NCBI RefSeq assembly: GCF_965139615.1
Contig: NZ_CBCSIQ010000034.1
Span: forward strand, 1-36,480
Origin: Kerstersia similis
Lineage (GTDB): Bacteria; Pseudomonadota; Gammaproteobacteria; Burkholderiales; Burkholderiaceae_B
Length of the DNA: 36,480 nt
Direction of reading: 5' to 3'
Below the pieces are notes generated by a model, which was given only the letters and a program-made list of their open reading frames with translations, ran no database searches and was not told the DNA's origin. Positions within the stretch are counted from its first letter, which is position 1, and each line of letters begins with the position of its first letter. Below are positions 30,702 to 36,480 of this stretch, in pieces. Position numbers and translations under genes: made by a program.

Positions 30702-31697
30702 ATGAACCATGCAGGCGCGTGGTCGCGCGTGATTGCGACATTGCGGCGCAATGCCTGGCAGGCCGTGCCCACGGTGCTGGGCATTGTGATTCTGAACTTC
30801 ATTTTGATGGAGCTGGTGCCTGGGGATGCGGCCGATGTGATCGCGGCGGAGTCGGGGGCGGCCACGGCAGAGAGCATGGCGCAGCTGCGCCAGCATTTCG
30901 GCCTGGACCTGCCCATGCTGCAGCGTCTGGGCGAGTACCTGTCCGGGCTGGCCCATCTGGATCTGGGTGTCTCGCCGCGTCACAACATGGCAGTGACGAC
31001 GCTGATTTTTGATCGCATGGGCAATACCCTGCTGCTGATGGGGACGGCGTTGGGCCTGGCCATGCTGGTGGGCGTGTTGCTGGGCGTTCTGATGTCGGTC
31101 AAGGCCGGCAAGTGGCATGACCGGGTGCTGTCGGTCCTGGCGCTGTTGCTGTATTCGACGCCGGGCTTCTGGCTGGGCCTGATGGCGATCGTGCTGTGTT
31201 CGGTCAAGCTGGGCTGGCTGCCCACCGGGGGGAATCACACCATCGGCGCGGGCCTGACAGGCTGGCCGGCTGCCGTGGATAGCGCCCGGCATCTGGTGTT
31301 GCCGGCTTTGGCGACGGCAGGGTTTTTTGTCGCCATTTTTTCCCGCTTGACGCGTTCTTCCATGCTGGAAGTGAACCGCCAGGATTATGTGCGTACCGCT
31401 GAAGCCAAAGGCCTGGCGCCTGCGGCCATCACGTTTCGACACGTACTGCGCAACGCGCTGATTCCCGTGACGACGGTCGCCGGCATGCACTTCGGCGCCC
31501 TGCTGGGGGGCGCGACGGTGATTGAAACCGTTTACAGCTGGCCAGGGCTGGGCCGGCTGGCGCTGGAATCGGTGCTGGCGCGGGATTACTCCGTGCTGCT
31601 GGGCATTCTGTTCCTGTCTTCGCTGCTGGTGATCGTTGCCAATATGTTGGTTGATCTATTGCATGCCTGGCTGGATCCTCGCATTCAGGTGCGTTGA
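30702..31697 (+). CDS. ABC transporter permease, DppB-like
   Basis: 331 residues with about six membrane segments. The N-terminal segment reads AVPTVLGIVILNFILMELVPGDAADVIAA, as in DppB/OppB. The coupling-loop motif EVNRQDYVRTAEAKGLAPAAITFRHVLRNALIPV is split over the usual EAA region. The C-terminal GALLGGATVIETVYSWPGLG is the family 5 permease signature. I chose the ATG at 30702 because GGGGAAA ends five bases before it; a second in-frame ATG at 30696 overlaps that site. The protein partners the permease that follows. Confidence 0.95.
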   Translation: MNHAGAWSRVIATLRRNAWQAVPTVLGIVILNFILMELVPGDAADVIAAESGAATAESMAQLRQHFGLDLPMLQRLGEYLSGLAHLDLGVSPRHNMAVTTLIFDRMGNTLLLMGTALGLAMLVGVLLGVLMSVKAGKWHDRVLSVLALLLYSTPGFWLGLMAIVLCSVKLGWLPTGGNHTIGAGLTGWPAAVDSARHLVLPALATAGFFVAIFSRLTRSSMLEVNRQDYVRTAEAKGLAPAAITFRHVLRNALIPVTTVAGMHFGALLGGATVIETVYSWPGLGRLALESVLARDYSVLLGILFLSSLLVIVANMLVDLLHAWLDPRIQVR

Positions 31698-31749
31698 TTT
31701 GTCCCGGCATGTGCATTGGCCCGGTGTCTGGCCGGGCAGGGGTTTTGCT

Positions 31750-32706
31750 ATGAATCATCGTCTTTCTTCCGCTGCGGCGCCTGCCGGGCCGGGCGAGCCG
31801 CTGGCCTTGGCGGCCGATGCACTCAAGCCGCAGGGGCTGGCGGCGCTGGCGGTGCTGCCCGCGCCGGCACGTCATGCCGCCTGGCGTGCCTTGCTGCGCA
31901 ATCCTTCGGCGTTGGCGGGCCTGTGCCTGTTGCTGGCCGTGACGCTGGTGGCCTTGTTGGCCAATGTGCTGTTTCCGGGGGATCCGCTGGATATGGTCGC
32001 CATGCCTTTGCAATGGCCAGGGCAAGAGGCGGGCTACTTGCTGGGAACAGACTCCCTGGGGCGCGATGTTGCTGCCGGCCTGGCGCATGGCGCCCGCGTT
32101 TCCCTGTCGGTCGGTGCGGTAGCGGCAGGCATTGCCTTGTCCATTGGCGTACTGATTGGCGCAGTAGGCGGGTATTTCAGCGGCTGGGTAGATGATCTGC
32201 TGGTGCGCCTGACCGAAATGATCCAGACCATTCCGACTTTCCTGCTGGTGATCGTGATCGTGGCGATCGGGCAGCCTTCCGTCAAGGTCATTGTCTTCGC
32301 CATCGGCGCTGCCTCCTGGCCGGTGATCGCGCGCCTGGTGCGGGCCGAGTTCCGCGCGCTGCGCGAGGCCGAGTTCGTGCTGGCGGCACGCAGCCAGGGG
32401 TTTGGCGATGCCTGGATCATTTTTCGTGAAATCCTCCCCAATGCGCTGCCGCCGGTCGTGGTGACGACATCAGTGCTGGTCGCCACTGCCATCCTGATGG
32501 AGTCGGCCCTGTCGTTCCTGGGCATGGGCGACCCCAATGTCGTTTCCTGGGGCGGCATGATAGGGGAAGGGCGCGAAATGCTGCGCACGGCCTGGTATTT
32601 GACTGCCGTTCCGGGCGTGGCAATCATTTTGACGGTGCTCTCGCTCAATCTGGTCGGCGATGGCATCAATGATGCATTCAACCCCCGTCTGCGAGGCCGC
32701 TCATGA
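31750..32706 (+). CDS. ABC transporter permease, DppC-like
   Basis: 318 residues. After an Ala/Pro-rich cytoplasmic N-terminus come about five to six membrane segments. These carry typical DppC/OppC landmarks: YLLGTDSLGRDVAAGLAHGARVSL, the EAA-type loop RAEFRALREAEFVLAARSQG, then IIFREILPNALPPVVV and MESALSFLGMGDPNVVSWGGM. AGGGG lies about 9 bases before the ATG at 31750; the upstream frame extension overlaps the end of the preceding gene and is not used. It overlaps the ATPase gene by four bases (ATGA). Confidence 0.95.
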   Translation: MNHRLSSAAAPAGPGEPLALAADALKPQGLAALAVLPAPARHAAWRALLRNPSALAGLCLLLAVTLVALLANVLFPGDPLDMVAMPLQWPGQEAGYLLGTDSLGRDVAAGLAHGARVSLSVGAVAAGIALSIGVLIGAVGGYFSGWVDDLLVRLTEMIQTIPTFLLVIVIVAIGQPSVKVIVFAIGAASWPVIARLVRAEFRALREAEFVLAARSQGFGDAWIIFREILPNALPPVVVTTSVLVATAILMESALSFLGMGDPNVVSWGGMIGEGREMLRTAWYLTAVPGVAIILTVLSLNLVGDGINDAFNPRLRGRS

Positions 32707-34466
32707 CCCATACGCTTGCTTCAGCGGCTGCCGCACCTTTGCTGGAGGTGCAGCAGCTCAATGTACGGTTCCGCAGCCGTGGCGGGCATCATCACGCCGT
32801 TCGGAACCTGGATTTTTCCATCGCCAGCGGCGAGACCGTCGCGTTGGTGGGAGAGTCCGGTTGCGGCAAATCCACGACGGCGCTGGCCTTGCTGCGACTG
32901 CTGGCGCCCGAGGCCGAATTGAGCGGGCGGGTGCTGTTCGATGGGCAGGACATTTTACAGATGCCCTTGCCGCAGCTGCGTCGTCTGCGCGGCAGCGACA
33001 TAGCGATGATCTTTCAGGAGCCCATGACGTCGCTCAATCCCGTCCATACCATTGGCAGCCAGATTGCCGAAAGCATCAGGCTGCACCAGGGCCTGTCGCG
33101 GGCGGCGGCGCGTCAGCGCACGCTGGAAATGCTGGACCTGGTACGTATCCCGGAGCCGCAGCGGCGCATCGACGATTATCCCCACCATTTGTCCGGCGGC
33201 CAGCGCCAGCGGGTCATGATCGCCATGGCGGTGGCTTGCCAGCCGCGCCTGCTGATTGCCGATGAACCGACAACGGCCCTGGATGTGACGGTGCAGTCGC
33301 GCATTCTGGCGCTGCTCGATCAATTGCGGCGGGATCTGTCGATGGGGCTGCTGATCATTACCCATGATCTGGGCGTGGTGTCGCAGTGGGCCGACCGGGT
33401 GCTGGTGATGCTCGATGGCGAGAAAGTCGAGGAAGCACCGGCGTTGCAGCTGTTCGAGCAGCCCGGCCACCCCTATGCGCAGGGTTTGCTGGGGGCGTCC
33501 TTGCATGCCGGCAAGGATCTGCATTACAGCGGCGGGCGCTTGCCCGAGATTCATCGGCTGGCTGACCCGCACACCGGCGCACCCGGTTTTCAGTTGATCA
33601 CGCCGACGGCGCCGCCGCGTGCCGTGCAGGAAGCGGGCGCCCGGCAGGAGCCATTGCTATCGGTGCAAGCCCTGCGCACCAGCTATCGCAGGCGTGAGGG
33701 CGGGCTGTTCCATGCGGTAGATGGCGTGTCCTTCGATATCGAACCGGGTCAGACGCTGGGCCTGGTGGGCGAATCCGGTTGCGGCAAGTCTTCTTTGTCG
33801 CGGACCTTGCTCAAGCTGATCCCATCGTCGGGCGGCCGCATCCTGTTTGAAGGCACGGATCTGGCCCCTTTGACGGAGAAGCAGCTCAAGCCCTGGCGCA
33901 AGCGCATTCAAATGGTGTTCCAGGATCCCTATGCATCGCTCAACCCGCGCCGCAGCGTGTTCGATACGCTGGATGCCGTGCTGGCGGTACATGGGGAAAA
34001 AGACCGGCAGGCCCGTCGTCAGCGCATTGCGGCGACCCTGGACCGGGTAGGGCTGCCGGCCTCGGCTGCCAGTCGTTTCCCGCATGAGTTTTCCGGCGGG
34101 CAGCGCCAGCGTATCGGGATTGCACGTGCCCTGATCGTGCGCCCGGCGCTGGTCATCCTGGATGAGCCGGTCTCGGCGCTGGATGTGTCGATCCAGGCGC
34201 AGATTCTCAACCTGCTGGTCGAGCTGAAAGAAGAGTTCGGCCTGTCCTATCTGTTTATTTCCCATGATCTTTCGGTCGTGCGCTATATCGCCGACCAGGT
34301 GCTGGTGATGCACCAGGGGCGGATTGTCGAGTCGGGCGATCGGCGGCAAATCTGGGAAGCGCCGACGCATGCCTATACCCGTGCGCTGATTGCCGCAGTG
34401 CCGCGGCCCGATGCCCGCCGCCGTCTGGATGCCTGGCACGCGGCCGACATTCTCCAGGCGGCCTGA
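32703..34466 (+). CDS. ABC transporter ATPase with two fused ATP-binding domains (DppD-DppF-like)
   Basis: 587 residues containing two complete nucleotide-binding domains in one chain. Domain 1 has Walker A GESGCGKSTT (about 50-59), signature LSGGQRQRVMIA and Walker B LLIADEPTTALD. Domain 2 starts near residue 317, with Walker A GESGCGKSSL (about 356), signature FSGGQRQRIGIA and Walker B LVILDEPVSALD. Separate DppD and DppF proteins normally supply these domains; the fused form is common in the glutathione (GsiA) and related importers. Both domains keep the D-loop and His switch (ITHDLGV, ISHDLSV), so both should hydrolyse ATP. Translation is coupled to the DppC-like gene. Confidence 0.96.
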   Translation: MTHTLASAAAAPLLEVQQLNVRFRSRGGHHHAVRNLDFSIASGETVALVGESGCGKSTTALALLRLLAPEAELSGRVLFDGQDILQMPLPQLRRLRGSDIAMIFQEPMTSLNPVHTIGSQIAESIRLHQGLSRAAARQRTLEMLDLVRIPEPQRRIDDYPHHLSGGQRQRVMIAMAVACQPRLLIADEPTTALDVTVQSRILALLDQLRRDLSMGLLIITHDLGVVSQWADRVLVMLDGEKVEEAPALQLFEQPGHPYAQGLLGASLHAGKDLHYSGGRLPEIHRLADPHTGAPGFQLITPTAPPRAVQEAGARQEPLLSVQALRTSYRRREGGLFHAVDGVSFDIEPGQTLGLVGESGCGKSSLSRTLLKLIPSSGGRILFEGTDLAPLTEKQLKPWRKRIQMVFQDPYASLNPRRSVFDTLDAVLAVHGEKDRQARRQRIAATLDRVGLPASAASRFPHEFSGGQRQRIGIARALIVRPALVILDEPVSALDVSIQAQILNLLVELKEEFGLSYLFISHDLSVVRYIADQVLVMHQGRIVESGDRRQIWEAPTHAYTRALIAAVPRPDARRRLDAWHAADILQAA

Positions 34467-34507
34467 GCGGCCGGATGGTTTTTTCCTGTTCTGACATGGA
34501 GCGATTG

Positions 34508-34852
34508 ATGTCCAAACCCGTTTTGTTTCTGCTTGAACCCGGCTTCACGGATGCCAAGCATCCCGGTACCCGCTTTTTCTGCCCGGCGGGCGCTTTCGTT
34601 GAAGGCGTGCTGAGCTACTACCCGCAGTTGCGCGAGCAGGTGGAGGTCCGTTATGTCGGTTTCGAGCGTCCGCGCCCGGCTGTGGTCGAGCTGGCGGGCG
34701 AGGCCAATCAAGGCCTGCCGTTGCTGGTGCTGCCTGGCGCCAGCCATTCGTCGCAGGTCACGGGCGAACATGAAGGGCGCGCCCTGGTGGCGGGCAAGGA
34801 CGGCATTGTGGCCTATTTTGCCGAAACCTACGGGAGCGCTGTGTCGCATTGA
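34508..34852 (+). CDS. DUF3088 family protein
   Basis: 114 residues. Conserved-looking blocks are KPVLFLLEPGFTDAKHPGTRFFCPAG, GVLSYYPQLREQVEVRYVGF, RPRPAVVELAGEANQGLPLLVLP and a C-terminal GKDGIVAYFAETYG. This matches the small DUF3088 family as I remember it. The order of strands and helices suggests a thioredoxin-like fold, but only one cysteine is present and no function is known. GGAG lies 6 bases before the ATG at 34508. It is the last gene of the transporter operon, 41 bases past the ATPase, so its role is probably linked to the imported compound. Confidence 0.75.
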   Translation: MSKPVLFLLEPGFTDAKHPGTRFFCPAGAFVEGVLSYYPQLREQVEVRYVGFERPRPAVVELAGEANQGLPLLVLPGASHSSQVTGEHEGRALVAGKDGIVAYFAETYGSAVSH

Positions 34853-34906
34853 GCCCCTCGTCGGACGGTGCAGCTCCGAGCCCGACGCCCGGCAGCAGGC
34901 AAGACG

Positions 34907-34946
34907 CTGACCACCGGCTGCCATTCACTTTTACAATGGCAGCCGG
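34907..34946 (+). promoter_or_regulatory. pyrC promoter candidate inside a perfect 12-bp inverted repeat
   Basis: CCGGCTGCCATT (34914-34925) and AATGGCAGCCGG (34935-34946) are perfectly complementary around a 9-base spacer. TACAAT (34932-34937) looks like a -10 and CTGACC (34907-34912) like a -35, with a 19-base spacer. The -10 would span the loop and right arm, so the symmetry is more likely a DNA-level operator than a leader hairpin. It could alternatively mark the end of the upstream operon, but no U-tract follows. Confidence 0.45.
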
Positions 34947-34991
34947 GCCATGCCTTTCCATGGCGTTTTTCTTTCTGTCAGGGGAACGGTT

Positions 34992-36086
34992 GTGACAGCG
35001 GTAAATACTTCTAGCGGCAATACGCCGGCCAGCGCAGTGACTCGTCTTACCATCACGCGTCCTGATGATTGGCACTTGCACCTGCGTGACGGCGACATGT
35101 TGCGTGCTGTCTTGCCGGACAGCGCGGCACAGTTTGCACGCGCCATTGTCATGCCGAATCTGCGTCCGCCTGTGGTCACGACGGAGCAGGCCGGCGCCTA
35201 CCGCGAGCGCATCCTGGCCGCCTTGGCCCAGGCTGGCATGGCGGGCCGTTTCGACCCGCTGATGACCCTGTACCTGACCGACAATACAAGCGCCGAGGAA
35301 ATCCGGCTGGCGGCCGCGTCTGGCTTTGTCAAAGCGGTGAAACTGTATCCGGCGGGCGCCACTACCAATTCCGATGCCGGCGTAACGGATTTGCTGGGCC
35401 GCTGCGCGCCTGCGCTCGAAGCTTTGCAACGCCATGGCCTGCCGCTGCTGGTGCATGGTGAAGTGACCGATCCGGCGATTGACCTGTTCGACCGGGAAGC
35501 CGTGTTCATCGACCGCGTGATGATTCCGCTGCGCAAGGCGTTTCCCGAGCTGAAGGTGGTGTTCGAACACCTGACGACCAAAGAAGCCGTGGCGTATGTG
35601 TCGCAGGCGGAAGGCCCGATTGGCGCAACGATCACACCTCAGCACCTGCTGTATAACCGCAACGCGATTTTCCTGGGCGGGGTGCGCCCGCATTTCTACT
35701 GCCTGCCGGTACTCAAGCGTGAAACCCATCGCCTGGCGCTGGTTGAGGCCGCGACCAGCGGCAATCCGCGCTTCTTCCTGGGCACGGACAGCGCACCCCA
35801 CATCCGTGGCCTCAAAGAGCACGCCTGTGGCTGCGCCGGCTGCTATACCGCATTGCATGCCATGGCCCTGTACGCGACGGCATTCGATGCCATGGGCCGC
35901 CTGGACAAGCTGGAAGCCTTTGCCAGTTTCAATGGCGCGGACTTTTACGGTTTGCCGCGCAACACCGGTAGCCTGACGCTGTTGCGCCAGGAAACGCCTA
36001 TTCCGGAGCGTCTGGAGCGTGGCGGGCTGGAAATTGTGCCGCTGGCGGGTGGCGAGTCGCTGGGCTGGACGGTGCAGCAGGACTGA
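34992..36086 (+). CDS. pyrC: Dihydroorotase PyrC
   Basis: 364 residues. Metal-binding HLH at 28-30 in RPDDWHLHLRDGDMLRAV, the carboxylated-lysine site Lys117 in AVKLYPAGATTNSDAG, His in LVHGEVTD and FEHLTTKEA, and catalytic Asp in FLGTDSAPH identify the class II (E. coli type) enzyme. It interconverts carbamoyl-aspartate and dihydroorotate in pyrimidine synthesis. The likely start is GTG at 34992, with AGGGGAAC eight bases upstream. An ATG at 34950 is in frame but poorly placed. The protein is slightly longer than E. coli PyrC at the N-terminus. It is a housekeeping gene unrelated to the upstream transporter operon. Confidence 0.97.
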   Translation: MTAVNTSSGNTPASAVTRLTITRPDDWHLHLRDGDMLRAVLPDSAAQFARAIVMPNLRPPVVTTEQAGAYRERILAALAQAGMAGRFDPLMTLYLTDNTSAEEIRLAAASGFVKAVKLYPAGATTNSDAGVTDLLGRCAPALEALQRHGLPLLVHGEVTDPAIDLFDREAVFIDRVMIPLRKAFPELKVVFEHLTTKEAVAYVSQAEGPIGATITPQHLLYNRNAIFLGGVRPHFYCLPVLKRETHRLALVEAATSGNPRFFLGTDSAPHIRGLKEHACGCAGCYTALHAMALYATAFDAMGRLDKLEAFASFNGADFYGLPRNTGSLTLLRQETPIPERLERGGLEIVPLAGGESLGWTVQQD

Positions 36087-36141
36087 TAGACGGCATCGGT
36101 ATCGGCGCCAGTTGAAAGGCTGGCAGCGGCTTGCCGATGGG

Positions 36142-36167
36142 GCAGGGCTGCACGAGGGCAGCCCTGC
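36142..36167. terminator. Hairpin between convergent pyrC and uup
   Basis: GCAGGGCTGC (36142-36151) pairs perfectly with GCAGCCCTGC (36158-36167) around a 6-base loop. It lies 55 bases past pyrC and just 7 bases past the uup stop. There is no U-tract; the position suggests a shared transcription end. Confidence 0.55.
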
Positions 36168-36173
36168 AGCCGT

Positions 36174-36480
36174 TCAACCCTGGCGGCGCAGTTCCAGCTG
36201 TTCCCAGCGTTCCATCTTTTCCAGGATGGTCGTTTCGATTTCTTCCAGCCGTGCCTGAATACGCACGACTTCCGCAGGCTGGTCGCGGTACAGGCTGCCG
36301 TCGGCCAGCTGTTCCGTCAGGGATTCCTGTTCGTTTTCCAGTTCGCTGATCTGGCCCGGCAGCGCATCCAGTTCCCGTTGCTCCCAGCTGCTGAGGGCTT
36401 TGACTCCTTGCGGCTTGGCAGCGGTTTTTTTGCGCGCAGGCGCTTCCTCGCGGGCAGGGGCCGGGCGGGCGGCGCCTGCC
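36174..36480 (-). CDS. uup: C-terminal end of ABC-F ATPase Uup (partial)
   Basis: The minus-strand frame ends with TGA at 36176-36174 and is open to the right edge for about 101 residues. It reads an Ala/Pro/Lys-rich linker (AREEAPARKKTAAKPQGVK) and then a charged helical hairpin: LSSWEQRELDALPGQISELE, LADGSLYRDQPAEVVRIQ and METHIONINE-containing EKMERWEQLELRRQG at the end. This is the C-terminal coiled-coil domain of Uup, which binds branched DNA and acts with ribosome-associated ABC-F ATPase modules. The two ATPase domains lie beyond the window. There is no start codon inside the window. Confidence 0.87.
   Translation of the reverse strand, partial: AGAARPAPAREEAPARKKTAAKPQGVKALSSWEQRELDALPGQISELENEQESLTEQLADGSLYRDQPAEVVRIQARLEEIETTILEKMERWEQLELRRQG

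Noticed and set aside
28818..31490. Open minus-strand frame of 890 codons, and another of 570 codons (27155-28867), antisense to the solute-binding proteins
   Set aside because: Same explanation: His/Arg/Gln-rich shadow frames of two paralogous genes. The similarity between the two shadows reflects the duplication on the coding strand.
1..36480. CRISPR arrays, tRNA or rRNA genes, prophage or toxin-antitoxin modules
   Set aside because: No regularly spaced direct repeats, no cloverleaf-like sequence and no phage, integrase or toxin-antitoxin protein families were recognised in either strand.

Overview
The window looks like the chromosome of a beta-proteobacterium of the order Burkholderiales, most likely Alcaligenaceae (Bordetella/Achromobacter relatives). 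I infer this from the high GC content with strong GC3 bias, which produces very long antisense open frames, from the family content, and from the pyrC-uup end. No species call is made. Nearly every base belongs to ordinary metabolic, transport or regulatory genes. The only mobile DNA seen is an IS66-type element running off the left edge.

Layout. 1-841: one end of an IS66-family element (tnpA, tnpB, perhaps the first codons of tnpC), with a hairpin over the tnpA start. 896-2740: an extended SDR dehydrogenase divergent from a TetR regulator, with two near-identical palindromes between them. 2987-11107 (minus strand): a FecI-type ECF sigma factor, a FecR-type anti-sigma factor and two tandem paralogous TonB-dependent receptors with signalling (STN) domains; a good Fur box covers a TATAAT hexamer upstream of the sigma gene. 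11468-11830: a small membrane protein followed by a strong terminator.

11950-17636 (minus strand): an apparent operon reading D-aminoacylase, permease, beta-lactamase-like serine hydrolase, nitrilase-family amidase and N-formylglutamate deformylase, divergent from a LysR regulator (17742-18689). A second LysR gene (18713-19621) is divergent from a DadA-like D-amino-acid dehydrogenase (19909-21264). Together these suggest uptake and stepwise hydrolysis of N-acylated or amidated (D-)amino acids followed by oxidative deamination. 21480-21755: a stand-alone SWIB-domain protein.

21918-34852: two divergent transcription units that look like an organosulfur-scavenging locus. On the left (minus strand) are an LLM flavin monooxygenase and an SfnB/DszC-type acyl-CoA-dehydrogenase-like flavoprotein. 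On the right (plus strand) are an aldo/keto reductase, a second ACAD-like flavoprotein, two paralogous family-5 solute-binding proteins, two permeases, a fused double ATPase and a DUF3088 protein. 34992-36480: pyrC and, convergent to it, the C-terminal end of uup.

The most interesting items are the amidase/D-amino-acid cluster with its atypical cytosolic beta-lactamase-fold enzyme, the duplicated signalling receptors, the organosulfur locus with a duplicated binding protein, and several symmetric regulatory elements (1942-1994, 6208-6260, 19669-19755, 34914-34946). Functions are inferred from motifs and context; no database search was run.
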